From NCBI GenBank assembly GCA_035506535.1, contig DATJPE010000040.1, forward strand, positions 1 to 40,648: a stretch of DNA of 40,648 bases, in the 5' to 3' direction. The position numbers were made by a program, and so were the translations under genes. The notes under the pieces are model-generated. The model worked only from the letters and a program-made list of their open reading frames with translations. It did no database searches and had not been told where the DNA came from. This stretch comes from Actinomycetes bacterium. Lineage in GTDB: Bacteria; Actinomycetota; Actinomycetes; DATJPE01. Position 1 is the first letter of the stretch. Each line of letters opens with the position of its first letter. Shown in pieces: positions 1 through 9,800 of this stretch.

Positions 1-159
1 CGCCGGCTGAGGCGCCGGGTGGGTGCGGGCGCCGGCTGAGGCGCCGGGTGGGTGCGGGCGCCGGCTGAGGCGCCGGGTGGGTGCGGGCGCCGGCTGAGGC
101 GCCGGTGGGTATGGGCGCCGGCTGAGGCGCCGAGTGGGTACGGCGCCGGCTGAGGCGCC
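1..159. repeat. 29-bp hairpin minisatellite, about 5.5 copies
   Basis: Direct repeats begin at 1, 30, 59, 88, 116 and 144, and the last copy is truncated after 16 nt. Copies 1-3 are identical; copies 4 and 5 are 28 nt with a few changes. Each unit holds the inverted repeat GGCGCC-ggctga-GGCGCC, so every copy can fold. The array may extend left of the window. It lies just downstream of the reverse-strand YCII gene and could serve as its terminator. There are no unique spacers, so it is not a CRISPR array. Confidence 0.9.
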
Positions 160-447
160 CTACGTCACCCCGCGCCGGTAGTCCGCGACCTTCAGGATTC
201 GTGCCCGCAGGACCCGACGGGTGACCGCCGGGTCGGCGTCGACCACGGCGCGCGCCAGCTTCTCGTCGTCGGTCGCCAGCATGGCCACGGCCCCGCAGTC
301 GGCCAGGGTGCCCCCCGCCAGAAGCAGCCCGTCGCCGGCCAGCCGACGCATGGTCAAGCAGTGTCGCTCGATGGGCTCCCCTTGGTCCTGCGTGGGTCGA
401 TCGGGCCACCAGGCCTGCCCTGGACCGAAGACGACGAGGTAGCTCAT
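160..447 (-). CDS. YCII-related domain protein
   Basis: The 95-residue protein begins MSYLVVFGPGQAWW and has the small alpha/beta YCII pattern: an N-terminal beta strand, a middle segment with a histidine (ERHCLTMRRLAGDG), a glycine-rich turn (LLLAGGTLAD) and a C-terminal helix and strand. YCII proteins form dimeric ferredoxin-like barrels, and their substrate is usually unknown. It is divergent from the LuxR-LAL regulator, with 66 nt between the chosen starts, so the two could share a control region. The stop codon touches the edge of the 29-bp repeat array. The ATG at 447 is the only start that fits the family length; no strong ribosome binding site is visible. Confidence 0.75.
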   Translation of the reverse strand: MSYLVVFGPGQAWWPDRPTQDQGEPIERHCLTMRRLAGDGLLLAGGTLADCGAVAMLATDDEKLARAVVDADPAVTRRVLRARILKVADYRRGVT

Positions 448-513
448 CGGCTCAGCGTGACGGAGGCTAAGAGTGGTCGCATCCGTGGAATCACGAGCCC
501 TACGCTGCGGGCT

Positions 514-3231
514 GTGCTGCATGGCCGAGCATCGGAATGCGCAGCGCTGGATGAGCTCAGGAGCCACGTACGCCACGGTCACGGCGCCGCGCTGCTGCTG
601 CGTGGGCCGGCGGGGACCGGCAAGACCTCCCTGCTCGATTACGCAGCGTCCGGAGAGCCGATCCCGGTGCTTCGGTGCACAGGCATCGAGGCGGAATCTG
701 GGTTGGCGTACTCGGGCCTGCACCAGCTCCTCGGCCCGGTGCTCCCCCTCAGCGAGAACCTGCCACCTCCCCAGCAGACGGCGCTGCGGGCAGCGCTGGG
801 CATGGACCCGGAACAGACCGACCGGTTCCTCGTGTCGCTGGCCACGCTCGGCGTCCTGTCCGAGGCTGCGGGCACCGGCTTGCTTTGTCTGCTGGACGAC
901 GTCCAATGGATCGATGCCGCCAGCTATGACGCCGTCACGTTCGCGCAACGTCGGCTCAGCTCGGAGCCGGTGGGGTTCGTCTTCGCCGTCCGAGATCCGG
1001 AGGGTGCCTCGATCCGCCCACCAGGGGTTCCCCAGCACCTCGTCGAGGGGTTGTCCGAAACGGACGCGCTCGCGGTACTCGAGGACGCCGGCGCGAGCGT
1101 CCACCCGGCGGTGGCCCGCCGGATCGCTCGAGGGACAGAGGGCAACCCCCTGGCCCTCGTCGAGCTCGCTGCCGAACTGCCACCCGAGGTGCTGAGCGGT
1201 GACGCGCCGCTTCCTGACCCGCTGCCGGTGGGCCCCGGTGTCGAAGCTGCTTACGCCGACCAGGTCCGCCGGCTCCCCGAGTCGACTCAGCTGGTGCTGC
1301 TGGCCTCCGCGTCGGACCAGATGGACGCGCGCGTCCTCTTCGAGGTGGCGGCCCGGCTCGGTGTCCAGCCGGCAGACCTCGAACCTGCGGAAGCGAGCCG
1401 GCTCGTCGTCGTCACGGAAACCGGAGTCGCGTTCCGGCACCCGCTCATCCGCTCCGCCGTCTATCGCGGTGCCAGTTTCCTCGCCCGTCAGCGAGTTCAC
1501 CGTGCCTGTGCCGAGGTCTTCGCCCTGGCCGGAGACGTCGAGCGCCGTGCCCTGCATCTCGCCGCGGCGGCCCTCGGCCCCGATGAGTCGGTGGCAGAGT
1601 TGCTGGTGGCCTCGGCGAGGCGGTCCACCGATCGCGGCGCGCCAGAGGTGGCCGCAACAGCCTGGGAACGGGCGGCTGAACTGTCCGAGGGGTCATCAGC
1701 CCGCGCGGCGCGGTTGGTCGAGGCCGCCGCGTCCGCGTGGGTGGCGGGTCGCGCGGAACGCGTTCCTGCACTGCTGGATCGCGCCGAGCCATTGATGGAC
1801 GATGCCGCCACCCGTGCTCGCGCCCGGTTGGTCCGGGGTCGGTTCGAGGCCCGCCGCGGGGTCGTGACTCGTGGCCTGCGCACCCTCATGGACGCGGCCG
1901 CGGAGGCGGCGGTCGGGTCGCCGGACCTAGCCCTCGACATGCTCATGGAGGCGATGCTCGCTGCGTTGTATGCCGGAGACGTCAGCTCGTTCACGCGGGC
2001 AGGAACCCTGGCTGCGACTCTGCCGACGAATACGCAAGGAAGCGACTACTACCGGTTGACGCTGATGGCCATCGGCAGGATGTTCGAGGGCGATCCGTAC
2101 GAGGCCATGGACCTGATGGCCGATGCCGGCCAGCCGCCCGACACGGTGACCGGGTGGATGTGCGCCGGCCACATCGCGGCGTATTCCGGACAGCCGAACT
2201 GGGGAGAGCACTACTCGCGAGCCGTGGACGTCGCCCGGGCCACGGGGAACGTCGGTGAACTCCCCTACACCCTTGCGATGTACGCGGGCGCGTGCCGGTT
2301 CCGTGGGGACCTCCCCGGTGCGGTCATCGCGGCCACTGAGGGGCTTGCGCTGGCCGAGGAGACCGGACAGCAGGCGGATGGGTGCTTGCTGTCCGCAGAA
2401 CTTGCTCTTTCCGCGGCCATCCGCGACGACGAGGCCGAGTGCCGGGAGCAGTCCGACCGAGTCCTCGCCATCGCCCTCCCACGAGGGCTGCGGCTCCCCG
2501 CGGCGATGTGCGTGTGGTCGCTGGCCATGCTGGCCCTGGCTCGAGGCCGACCGGAGGAGGCATTCCGGCGCTTGGGTCAGGTGCGTGACCCAAGCAGCGA
2601 CGTGGCGAACATGGCCATCGCGCTGTTCTCCAGCGCGGACTTCATCGAGGCGGCTGTCCGCAGCAGCCAGGCCCACCTCGGCGCTGAGGCGCTGCCCGGA
2701 CTGAGCGCGTGGGCGGAGTCGAGCGGGATGCCGTACGCCGTAGTGACCGCGGCCCGCTCGCGAGCTCTCCTCGCAACCGAACAGGGTTCGCCCGACTGGG
2801 AGCCCCTCTTCCGCCAAGCCCTCACGGTCACAGACGACGTGCCGGGCTTCGAGCGCGGGCGCACGGAGCTGCTCTTCGGCGAGGCCCTGCGACGCGACAG
2901 GCGCCCGGTCCTGGCCAGAGAGCCGCTGCGCTCCGCCGTCGCCCGCTTCGAGGCATTCAGCGCGCCGGCCTGGGCCGAGCGTGCCCGGACCGAGCTGCGG
3001 GCAAGCGGTGAGTCCGTCGCTCGTAGCGACCGTCCCTCTGCCGTGGCAGCGCTGACCAGCCAGGAGCTGCAGATCGCCCGCATGGTCGCCGCCGGCGCGA
3101 GCAACCGAGCGGTCGCAGCCGCCCTTTTCCTGTCCCCGCGGACCGTCGAGTATCACCTGTACAAGATCTTCCCGAAGCTTGGTATCGCATCACGGGGAGA
3201 GTTGGCCTCTGTCGACCTCGGCACCCCGTGA
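514..3231 (+). CDS. LuxR-family regulator, LAL type (ATPase plus C-terminal HTH)
   Basis: This is a large ATP-dependent LuxR regulator of about 905 residues, the usual length for the family. Near the N-terminus is Walker A GPAGTGKT (about residues 31-38) and then a Walker B strand LLCLLDDVQWID. A long alanine-rich helical region, TPR-like in pattern, follows. The last 60 residues are a LuxR helix-turn-helix (LTSQELQIARMVAAGASNRAVA, then SPRTVEYHLYKIFPKLGI). The GTG at 514 was chosen because LAL proteins begin close to the motif LxGRxxECAALD. An in-frame GTG at 457 would add 19 residues. The ligand is unknown. The neighbouring MFS pump is convergent, so it is a plausible but unproven target. 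Confidence 0.88.
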   Translation: MLHGRASECAALDELRSHVRHGHGAALLLRGPAGTGKTSLLDYAASGEPIPVLRCTGIEAESGLAYSGLHQLLGPVLPLSENLPPPQQTALRAALGMDPEQTDRFLVSLATLGVLSEAAGTGLLCLLDDVQWIDAASYDAVTFAQRRLSSEPVGFVFAVRDPEGASIRPPGVPQHLVEGLSETDALAVLEDAGASVHPAVARRIARGTEGNPLALVELAAELPPEVLSGDAPLPDPLPVGPGVEAAYADQVRRLPESTQLVLLASASDQMDARVLFEVAARLGVQPADLEPAEASRLVVVTETGVAFRHPLIRSAVYRGASFLARQRVHRACAEVFALAGDVERRALHLAAAALGPDESVAELLVASARRSTDRGAPEVAATAWERAAELSEGSSARAARLVEAAASAWVAGRAERVPALLDRAEPLMDDAATRARARLVRGRFEARRGVVTRGLRTLMDAAAEAAVGSPDLALDMLMEAMLAALYAGDVSSFTRAGTLAATLPTNTQGSDYYRLTLMAIGRMFEGDPYEAMDLMADAGQPPDTVTGWMCAGHIAAYSGQPNWGEHYSRAVDVARATGNVGELPYTLAMYAGACRFRGDLPGAVIAATEGLALAEETGQQADGCLLSAELALSAAIRDDEAECREQSDRVLAIALPRGLRLPAAMCVWSLAMLALARGRPEEAFRRLGQVRDPSSDVANMAIALFSSADFIEAAVRSSQAHLGAEALPGLSAWAESSGMPYAVVTAARSRALLATEQGSPDWEPLFRQALTVTDDVPGFERGRTELLFGEALRRDRRPVLAREPLRSAVARFEAFSAPAWAERARTELRASGESVARSDRPSAVAALTSQELQIARMVAAGASNRAVAAALFLSPRTVEYHLYKIFPKLGIASRGELASVDLGTP

Positions 3232-3252
3232 AGCCCACAGCTAGCTGGCTGT

Positions 3253-3290
3253 GCAGGGGGAGGAGCCGGTCCTCCGGCTCCTCCCCCTGC
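3253..3290. terminator. Bidirectional hairpin terminator, 17-bp perfect stem
   Basis: Arms 3253-3269 (GCAGGGGGAGGAGCCGG) and 3274-3290 pair perfectly around the loop TCCT. It lies between the convergent ends of the LAL regulator and the MFS pump. There is no T-run, as is common in actinobacteria. Confidence 0.85.
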
Positions 3291-3302
3291 GAGGTGGGTG
3301 CC

Positions 3303-4868
3303 TCAGGCGCCGGCCACCTCCAGCTCGCCGACCTCGAACTCTGGCTCGACGACGCGGTCGGGAGCGTCGATGTCGTCCACCCGAGTCGGCATCCAGATGG
3401 CGGCGGCGACGACCGCGAGGACGGTGAATCCGGATCCGACGAGGACGGTGGTGTCCATGGCGTGAACGAAGGCGGCCCGAGCGGCCTGGGCCAAGGTCGC
3501 GCCGACTGCGGCCGGCAGGTGTGTGGCGACGGTGAGAGCCGGACCAATCCCGTCCTTGGCCGCTGAAGGTACGCGTCCGGCCGGCGGTAGCTGGCCGAGC
3601 CGATCGACGTACACGGACGAGAGGATGCTGCCGAGGACCGCGACGCCCAAGGCGCCGCCGACCTGGCGAACAGAGTCGTTGATCGCCGACCCGACTCCCG
3701 CCTTCTCCTTCGGCAGCGCGGCCATGACAGCGTTGGTCGCCGGCGCCATCGTGGCGCCCATGCCGAAGCCCAGCAGGGAGAGAACCAGGACCACGTGGCC
3801 GTACCCGGAACTCATCGTGGTCGTCGAGAACATCAGCATGGCCATCGTGACGATGGAGAGACCGCCCGCCACCACGGCCTTGACGCCCATGTGCTGTGAC
3901 AGCTTCATGGCGAGCGGGGCACCGACGACCATGGTGGCGATGGGCATGACACGGACGCCCGCCTCCAGCGGCGAGTACCCGAGGACGAACTGCAGGTACT
4001 GAGTCAGGAAGAAGATCGTGCCGAAGAGGGCGAAGAACACGAGAGTCGTTGACAGCGCAGCTGCGGAGATCCGCGGGTCTCTGAAGAAGGCCATGTCCAG
4101 CATCGGTTGACGCGTCTGCGACTCCCACCAGCCGAAGACGGTCAGCGCCGCGCCGCCGAGCGTGAACGCCACGAGCACGGCTGTGGACGTCCACCCGTGT
4201 GACGGAGCCTCGATGATCCCCCAGACCAGGCTGGCCAGACCCGTGAACGACAAGATGGCGCCGACGACATCGACCCGCGGAGCGGCCGGGTCCTTCGACT
4301 CCGGAACGAGCCAATGACCGGCCACGAGTGCCGCGATGGTCACGGGCACGTTGACGAGGAAGACCGAACCCCACCAGAAGTGGCCCAGCAGCCAGCCGCC
4401 CAACACCGGGCCGAAGACGATCCCAAGACCGGAGACGGCCGCCCACAGGCCGATCGCCTTGGCTCGTTCCTGGGGATCGCGGAAGGAGTTCGTGAGCACC
4501 GACAGGGTCGAGGGCATGATGAACGCTCCTCCGACGCCCATCAGGGCGCGGGCCAGAGTCAGCTCGGTCGCCGAGGACGACGTGGCCGCCCAGATGGACG
4601 ACCCGCAGAAGACGATGAGACCGAAGGCGAGGGCCCGCTTGCGACCGAAGCGGTCACCGAGGCTTCCCGCGGCGAGCAGCAGCCCTGCGAAGACCAGGGT
4701 GTAGCCGTCGACGACCCACTGCAGCTGGCTCTCGCCCGCGTGCAGGTCCTTCGACAGGCTGGGCAGCGCCACGTTCAAGATCGTGTTGTCCAGGCCGATG
4801 ACCAGCAGGCTGAGGCACAGGACTCCCAGCGTCGCCCAGCGTCGGCGGTAGGCGGTTTCCACGTTCAT
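3303..4868 (-). CDS. MFS drug efflux transporter, DHA2 family (14 TM)
   Basis: The 521-residue membrane protein has the hallmarks of the 14-helix drug:proton antiporters. Near the N-terminus is LDNTILNVALPSL, the DHA2 motif after TM1. Motif A is GSLGDRFGRKRAL and the antiporter motif C region is SGLGIVFGPVLGG. The C-terminal tail is acidic (DDIDAPDRVVEPEFEVGELEV). The ATG at 4868 is preceded by GGAGGA with 5-6 nt spacing, which decides it over longer upstream starts. It probably exports a hydrophobic or cationic compound, but the substrate cannot be read from the sequence. No TetR or MarR gene is adjacent; the nearest regulator is the convergent LAL protein. Confidence 0.9.
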   Translation of the reverse strand: MNVETAYRRRWATLGVLCLSLLVIGLDNTILNVALPSLSKDLHAGESQLQWVVDGYTLVFAGLLLAAGSLGDRFGRKRALAFGLIVFCGSSIWAATSSSATELTLARALMGVGGAFIMPSTLSVLTNSFRDPQERAKAIGLWAAVSGLGIVFGPVLGGWLLGHFWWGSVFLVNVPVTIAALVAGHWLVPESKDPAAPRVDVVGAILSFTGLASLVWGIIEAPSHGWTSTAVLVAFTLGGAALTVFGWWESQTRQPMLDMAFFRDPRISAAALSTTLVFFALFGTIFFLTQYLQFVLGYSPLEAGVRVMPIATMVVGAPLAMKLSQHMGVKAVVAGGLSIVTMAMLMFSTTTMSSGYGHVVLVLSLLGFGMGATMAPATNAVMAALPKEKAGVGSAINDSVRQVGGALGVAVLGSILSSVYVDRLGQLPPAGRVPSAAKDGIGPALTVATHLPAAVGATLAQAARAAFVHAMDTTVLVGSGFTVLAVVAAAIWMPTRVDDIDAPDRVVEPEFEVGELEVAGA

Positions 4869-5021
4869 CGTTCCTCCAGGGATGCGGTCAGGGCGGCTGA
4901 CGCCGTCGGCTTCCCTGTCAGGCTCGTGAAGCGTGTGCTGATCGAGCATCCGTAGGACTACTGGTGACCACAGCCCAGTGCCCTCGTGTCGCGCCCGCTG
5001 CTCCGCTGGGCGGAGCCCAGC

Positions 5022-5192
5022 TCAGGCGCCCAGCGCGCGAGCGCGCCGCGGGACGAGGGCGATCTCGACGGGGCCCACGAGCGCCCAGCCGCAGATCACG
5101 CAGGCCAGCTCGGGGCAGTCCGCCCCGTGCTCGTCGCAGGGCGGGGTCTCGAACGGCCGCACCTCGCGGCAGCCCGGACAGTAGGTCTCCAT
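5022..5192 (-). CDS. Small zinc-ribbon protein
   Basis: The 56-residue protein METYCPGCREVRPF... carries CPGC near the start and CVIC about 23 residues later, with extra cysteines (C19, C26) between. Two CxxC knuckles suggest one structural zinc. The C-terminus is a short strand and a basic tail. It is divergent from hemE across 73 nt. Its function is unknown; proteins of this kind are often small nucleic-acid-binding or redox partners. An upstream in-frame GTG could add a short extension. The CxxC pattern and a clean stop argue that it is real, although it is short. Confidence 0.6.
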   Translation of the reverse strand: METYCPGCREVRPFETPPCDEHGADCPELACVICGWALVGPVEIALVPRRARALGA

Positions 5193-5265
5193 CTCGGCCT
5201 CCGACGCCCACGGTGGCACGCCGGCTCGATCGGCGGTGCTCGGCACGCCGTGAAAGCATCCGAGG

Positions 5266-6327
5266 GTGGGCGATCTGCGCGACAGCGCGTTCCTGCGGGC
5301 GTGCCGGCGCGAACCGGTGCCCCGCACGCCGGTGTGGTTCATGCGCCAGGCCGGGCGGTCGCTGCCGGAGTACCGCGCGGCGCGCCAGGGCATCGGGATG
5401 CTCGAGTCCTGCATGCGACCTGACCTGGTGGCGGAGATCACGTTGCAGCCGGTACGCCGTCACGGAGTGGACGCGGCGATCCTGTTCAGCGACATCGTGC
5501 TGCCGCTCAAGGCGGTCGGGATCGACCTCGAGATCGTCGCCGGGGTCGGTCCCGTCGTCGCCCAGCCGGTGCGGGCCCGGGCCGACCTGGACCGGCTCCG
5601 CCCGCTCGATGCCGGCGACGTCGCGTACGTGTCGGAGGCCGTGAACATCCTCGTCGCCGAGCTGGGCGGGACGCCGCTCATCGGCTTCGCGGGGGCGCCG
5701 TTCACCCTCGCCAGTTACCTCGTCGAGGGTGGGCCGTCCCGTGACCACGCGCGGACCAAGGCGTTGATGCTCGGCGACCCGTCGTTGTGGCACGACCTGC
5801 TGGATCGGCTGGCCGGCATCGCGGGGGAGTTCCTGCGGGTCCAGGTGGCGGCCGGTGCGTCCGCGGTCCAGCTGTTCGACTCCTGGGTCGGGGCGCTGCC
5901 GCTCGCCGACTACGAGGCCCAGGTCCTGCCGCACAGCCGGCGCACCCTCGCGGCGGTGGGCGATCTGGGCGTGCCCCGGATCCACTTCGGGGTCGGGACG
6001 GGAGAACTGCTCCCCGCCATGGCCGGCGCCGGCGCCGAGGTGGTCGGGGTCGACTTCCGGATGCCCCTCTCGGAGGCGGCCCGCCGGGTCGGACCGGCGT
6101 ACGCCCTCCAGGGCAACCTCGACCCGGCGACGCTCTTCGCGCCCTGGCCGGCGATCGAGCGCCGGGTCCGGGACCTGCTGCAGGATGCGCGGGCGCTGCC
6201 CGGGCACGTGTTCAACCTCGGGCACGGTGTCCTGCCCGACACCGATCCGGACGTGCTCACCCGCCTGGCCGCCCTCGTCCACGAGCTGACGGCCGACGGG
6301 CGCCCCGCGCCGGCCGAGGTCAGCTGA
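5266..6327 (+). CDS. hemE: Uroporphyrinogen decarboxylase
   Basis: The 353-residue protein matches the full length of HemE. It decarboxylates the four acetate side chains of uroporphyrinogen III to give coproporphyrinogen III in the cytosol. The signature [16 protein letters not shown] is near the N-terminus. FSDIV with its catalytic Asp, the loop [17 protein letters not shown] and the C-terminal [13 protein letters not shown] are all present. The GTG at 5266 starts the protein at the usual distance from the signature. The 3' end overlaps the convergent collagen-like gene by 8 bp. hemG and hemQ lie downstream in the same direction after about 1.1 kb, which fits the coproporphyrin-dependent heme route of actinobacteria. 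Confidence 0.97.
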   Translation: MGDLRDSAFLRACRREPVPRTPVWFMRQAGRSLPEYRAARQGIGMLESCMRPDLVAEITLQPVRRHGVDAAILFSDIVLPLKAVGIDLEIVAGVGPVVAQPVRARADLDRLRPLDAGDVAYVSEAVNILVAELGGTPLIGFAGAPFTLASYLVEGGPSRDHARTKALMLGDPSLWHDLLDRLAGIAGEFLRVQVAAGASAVQLFDSWVGALPLADYEAQVLPHSRRTLAAVGDLGVPRIHFGVGTGELLPAMAGAGAEVVGVDFRMPLSEAARRVGPAYALQGNLDPATLFAPWPAIERRVRDLLQDARALPGHVFNLGHGVLPDTDPDVLTRLAALVHELTADGRPAPAEVS

Positions 6328-7156
6328 GGGTGGACAGCGAGGAGACCTTCACGGCCGTGAACGACAGGTCGTAGACGTTGGTGTCGACCGTCGAGGAGCA
6401 CGTCAAGGTCACCTGGGTGCCGGTGAAGCCGGTGGTCACCGCCAGGTTGCCGTAGGGCTTGCTCGACGCGGCGGGGATGGATGTCGCGGCGATGGACAGC
6501 CGGGTCGTGCTGGTGGCGCCACCCTTGCGCAGCGTGCAGTGCACGAAGTCCGCGGTCCTGTTGGTGGAGGCGACGTCCCACTCGGCCGTCACGACGTAGG
6601 AGCCCTGCGGCAGCGTCCACGAGTGCAGCGTCGTGAAGTCGTCACTTCCGACCGTGCCGATCCCGGTGAGGTTCACCACCGAGCCGTAGTCGAGGAAGCT
6701 GGAGCCCGCCGCGCCCGAGCCGGCCGGGCCGGTCGCTCCGGTGTCGCCCTTCGGGCCCTGGGCTCCCTTGGCGCCGGTCGCACCCTTGGCCCCGGTCGCA
6801 CCCTTGGCCGCGAACACGGCCCAGTACGCCGACCCGCTGGTCGGCGTCTTCGCCCTGCTCGCCTTCAACGCGATCCAGGTGGTCCCCGATCGCTGGACCA
6901 GGCTGCCGCCGGTGTAGGCGGCCGACGCCGACCACGTGCCCCGCCACGAGAGCCGTTGCCAGGACAGCAGGGTCTCCTTGCTCGTGCACTTCTTGCTCGG
7001 GTAGTCGACCACGCGCAGCGCACCCGTGGACTTGGCGGCGCAGGCGTAGTAGGTCCCGCCCGCGGTGGGGACCGTGGCGCGGGCGATCCCGAACCCGAGC
7101 CCGGCCGCCACGACCACCCCGGTGAGGACCCCGACGACAGCCGTACGTCTGCGCAC
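6320..7156 (-). CDS. Exported collagen-like protein with CBM5/12-like module
   Basis: The chosen protein has 278 residues. The N-terminus is basic and then hydrophobic ([19 protein letters not shown]), a signal peptide or anchor. Next is a two-cysteine motif of the type YYAC...KKC...LLSWQ, seen in many actinobacterial exported proteins. A chitin-binding-like module ([18 protein letters not shown] ... SAYWAVF) follows, then about nine Gly-X-Y triplets ([20 protein letters not shown]) and a C-terminal beta-rich domain of about 130 residues with two cysteines. It is probably a surface protein. The start is set by GGAGG 8 nt upstream of the GTG at 7156; a GTG at 7165 abuts that site and is less likely. 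It is transcribed against hemE and appears unrelated to heme. Confidence 0.75.
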   Translation of the reverse strand: MRRRTAVVGVLTGVVVAAGLGFGIARATVPTAGGTYYACAAKSTGALRVVDYPSKKCTSKETLLSWQRLSWRGTWSASAAYTGGSLVQRSGTTWIALKASRAKTPTSGSAYWAVFAAKGATGAKGATGAKGAQGPKGDTGATGPAGSGAAGSSFLDYGSVVNLTGIGTVGSDDFTTLHSWTLPQGSYVVTAEWDVASTNRTADFVHCTLRKGGATSTTRLSIAATSIPAASSKPYGNLAVTTGFTGTQVTLTCSSTVDTNVYDLSFTAVKVSSLSTLS

Positions 7157-7466
7157 CTCGCCCACCTCCAGATGTGTTGCCCGACGCGTCCCGACGAGTA
7201 CCCGTGGGGCTCCCCGACCTTCCCCGTCGCCAGTCTTGGCGCGAGCGTAGGGGCGCGCCAGGGTCCGAACGGCCGGTGCCGCCGCGCGCCCGTCACCGCA
7301 CCGTCACGCGTCGTCACCCCGGGTGCGCCGGGCTGTCCGGTTGCTCGACGGCGCTGGGCGTGGGGTGGTCCGAGCGTCGGGTGAGCCGGTACGCAACCCG
7401 GCAGGCCCGGGCAGACCCCGGACGCCCGGTTCGTCGGGCGGGCTCGGGATCGGCGACCATGGAGGG
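7157..7466. other. Intergenic region between divergent collagen-like and hemG genes
   Basis: This 310-nt stretch has no credible gene. It holds a perfect inverted repeat TGGCGCG...CGCGCCA (7237-7260) that could be an operator or fortuitous, and three GTCAC repeats near 7290-7320. The promoters of both flanking genes should lie here, but no clear -35/-10 pair was recognised. Confidence 0.5.
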
Positions 7467-8984
7467 GTGTCCGCCGCTTCGCACCCGCACGTCGCCGTCG
7501 TTGGTGGCGGGATCAGCGGCCTGGCCGCGGCGGAGCGGCTGGGCCGGGCGGGCGTACGGGTCAGCCTGCTCGAGGGCTCCTCGCGCGTCGGAGGCAAGCT
7601 CGCGACCGGCGAGGTCGCCGGCGTCGGCGTCGACATCGGTGCCGAGTCCGTGCTCGCGCGCCGTCGCGAGGCGGTCGAGCTGGCCGAGCGGTGCGGTCTC
7701 GGGGACCAGATCGTGCACCCCGCGACGGCCGGGGCCTTCGTGTGGACGCGACGGCGGCTGCGCCCGCTGCCGAGCGGGACGCTCATGGGCATCCCGGGGG
7801 ACCTGCGTGCGTTGTCGCGCAGCCAGGTGCTCACCCTGCCCGAGCTGCTGCGGGTGCCGCTGGACCGGGTGCTGCCCGTCGAGGCGCCGCAGTCGGACGT
7901 GGCGCTGGGCACCTACGTCGCCAAGCGGATGGGCCACGGTGTCGTCGACCGGCTCGTGGAGCCGCTGCTCGGCGGGGTCTACGCCGGGCACGCCGAGCGC
8001 ATCTCGTTCGAGGCCGCGCTCCCCGACGTGTTCGAGCGCGTGCGCGCCGGGGCGCGCCTGCTCGACGTGGCGGCCGCTGCCCTTGCTTCGGGCCCCGCGA
8101 CCGCGGTCGGCGCTCGACCGGCGGCGGAGCGCGAGCCCGTCTTCGCGTCCTGGCAGGGCGGCCTGGGCCGGCTCCCAGAGGCGGTCGCGCGGGTGAGTGG
8201 CGCACAGGTCCGCACGGGAGTGAGCGTGCGCGACCTGGTCCGCCTCGTGCACGGCTGGCGGCTCGAGGTGGACGGCGCGGGAAGCGACGGGCGGCGGGCG
8301 CTGGACGTCGACGCCGTCGTCCTCGCCGTACCGGCCGCGCCCGCCGCTCGCCTGCTCTCCTCCGTCGCAGCCGAGGCGGCCGGCGCGCTGGCCGCGATCC
8401 CCTACGCCAGCGTGGCGCTGGTGACGTACGCGCTGTGCCGCCGCGACCTGCCGAGCCTGCCGACCGGCACCGGGTTCCTCGTCCCCCCGTCGGAGCGCAG
8501 GCTGATCAAGGCGTCCACGCTGTCCAGCGTCAAGTGGGGATGGCTGGCGAGGCAGGCTCCCGACCTGGTGTTCGCGCGGGTGTCCGTCGGACGCTTCGGC
8601 GAGGAGCGTGACCTGCACCGCGACGACGACGACCTGGCCGCCGACGGGCTCGAGGAGCTGGCCCTGGCTCTGGGCTGGCCGCAGGTCCCGCGGCCGGTCG
8701 ACGTCCGGGTGGACCGTTGGGGCGGGGCGCTCCCGCAGTACCTCGTCGGGCATCGCGACCGGGTGGCCCGCGCGCGGCGGTCGGTGGCCGAGCAGCCGGG
8801 GCTGGCCGTGTGCGGGGCGGCGTACGACGGGGTGGGCATCCCGGCGTGCGTGGCGAGCGGCGCACGGGCCGCGGAGGAGGTGCTCGCCTGGCTCGCGGCG
8901 TCGCCGGACGCCTCGATCGGGCTCGTGCACGCCGAGAGCGCGGGCGGGGGCTCGAGCGCCGCCGGGCCGGAGGGGAGAGGATGA
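7467..8984 (+). CDS. hemG: Protoporphyrinogen/coproporphyrinogen III oxidase (FAD)
   Basis: The 505-residue FAD enzyme begins with the dinucleotide-binding motif [17 protein letters not shown] and the following strand [13 protein letters not shown]. The C-terminal FAD contact is of the type [21 protein letters not shown]. In actinobacteria this oxidase (also called hemY or cgoX) turns coproporphyrinogen III into coproporphyrin III. The GTG at 7467 is the only start close to the FAD motif; the GGAGG just before it abuts the start, so translation may be leaderless or weak. The stop overlaps the hemQ start (ATGA), which implies coupled translation. Confidence 0.95.
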   Translation: MSAASHPHVAVVGGGISGLAAAERLGRAGVRVSLLEGSSRVGGKLATGEVAGVGVDIGAESVLARRREAVELAERCGLGDQIVHPATAGAFVWTRRRLRPLPSGTLMGIPGDLRALSRSQVLTLPELLRVPLDRVLPVEAPQSDVALGTYVAKRMGHGVVDRLVEPLLGGVYAGHAERISFEAALPDVFERVRAGARLLDVAAAALASGPATAVGARPAAEREPVFASWQGGLGRLPEAVARVSGAQVRTGVSVRDLVRLVHGWRLEVDGAGSDGRRALDVDAVVLAVPAAPAARLLSSVAAEAAGALAAIPYASVALVTYALCRRDLPSLPTGTGFLVPPSERRLIKASTLSSVKWGWLARQAPDLVFARVSVGRFGEERDLHRDDDDLAADGLEELALALGWPQVPRPVDVRVDRWGGALPQYLVGHRDRVARARRSVAEQPGLAVCGAAYDGVGIPACVASGARAAEEVLAWLAASPDASIGLVHAESAGGGSSAAGPEGRG

Positions 8985-9691
8985 CGGGCATGGCCAAGGG
9001 CAAGGGGCCGTCGGCCCGCGAGATCAACGCGACGATTCGCTACACCATGTGGTCGGTGTTCCGGGTGGCCAGCCCTCTGGGTGGCGCCGACCGCGGGTCG
9101 CTGGTCGCCGAGGTCGAGGGGCTCTTCGAGCAGCTCGCGGCCAAGGACGTCGTGGTCCGGGGGACCTACGACGTCGCCGGGCTGCGCGCCGACGCCGACC
9201 TCATGGTCTGGTGGCACGCGGAGACGGTCGAGGCGCTGCAGGAGGCGTACGCGCGGCTGCGGCGTACCGCGCTGGGTACCCGGCTCGACCCGGTGTGGTC
9301 GGTCGCGGCGGTGCACCGGCCGGCCGAGTTCAACAAGAGCCACGTGCCCGCCTTCATGGCGGAGGAGGAGACGCGGGCATACCTGTGCGTCTATCCCTTC
9401 GTTCGCTCCTACGACTGGTACCTGCTCCCCGACCAGGAGCGTCGTGACCTCCTCGTGGAGCACGGGCAGCTGGCGCGCGGCTACCCCGACGTGCGGGCCA
9501 ACACCGTCGCGGCGTTCGCCCTCGGCGACTACGAGTGGATCCTCGCCTTCGAGGCCGACGAGCTCTTCCGCATCGTCGACCTCATGCGCGACCTGCGCGC
9601 CTCGCGCGCGCGGCTGCACGTACGCGAGGAGATCCCCTTCTACACCGGCCGCCGCCGCCCCGTGGCGGACCTCGTCGCCGATCTCCCCTGA
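8981..9691 (+). CDS. hemQ: Coproheme decarboxylase (HemQ/ChdC)
   Basis: The 236-residue chlorite-dismutase-fold protein performs the last step of the coproporphyrin-dependent pathway: peroxide-driven oxidative decarboxylation of two coproheme propionates to give heme b. The family motif [19 protein letters not shown] is visible; its tyrosines include the candidate radical-forming Tyr. The His in [12 protein letters not shown] is the expected proximal heme ligand. Its position directly after the oxidase supports HemQ rather than a true chlorite dismutase. The ATG at 8981 lies inside ATGA, after a purine-rich ribosome site; an ATG at 8990 is an alternative. A ferrochelatase is needed between HemG and HemQ and is not in the window. 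Confidence 0.95.
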   Translation: MTGMAKGKGPSAREINATIRYTMWSVFRVASPLGGADRGSLVAEVEGLFEQLAAKDVVVRGTYDVAGLRADADLMVWWHAETVEALQEAYARLRRTALGTRLDPVWSVAAVHRPAEFNKSHVPAFMAEEETRAYLCVYPFVRSYDWYLLPDQERRDLLVEHGQLARGYPDVRANTVAAFALGDYEWILAFEADELFRIVDLMRDLRASRARLHVREEIPFYTGRRRPVADLVADLP

Positions 9692-9800
9692 CGCCGTTCG
9701 CGCTACCCGAAGCTGGGGCCACTCGTGAGCGTGGCGGATCATCGGCGGCGGAAGCGGACGTCGGGACCGCTGCCGGTCAGGCGACGGCCCTCTGGTCACG

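Noticed and set aside
1-159. Possible CRISPR array
   Set aside because: Repeats are directly tandem without unique spacers and carry no adjacent cas gene.
4918-6282. 454-residue reverse open frame opposite hemE
   Set aside because: It is antisense to a clear HemE with all signatures, its composition is Arg/Gly/Asp-rich, and it shows no domain. Long antisense frames are expected at this GC content.
7314-8930. 538-residue reverse open frame opposite hemG
   Set aside because: It mirrors the codon pattern of hemG, has no recognisable fold and lacks a ribosome site.
8981-9691. True chlorite dismutase
   Set aside because: The linkage to hemG and the actinobacterial HemQ motif favour coproheme decarboxylase; nothing points to chlorite respiration.
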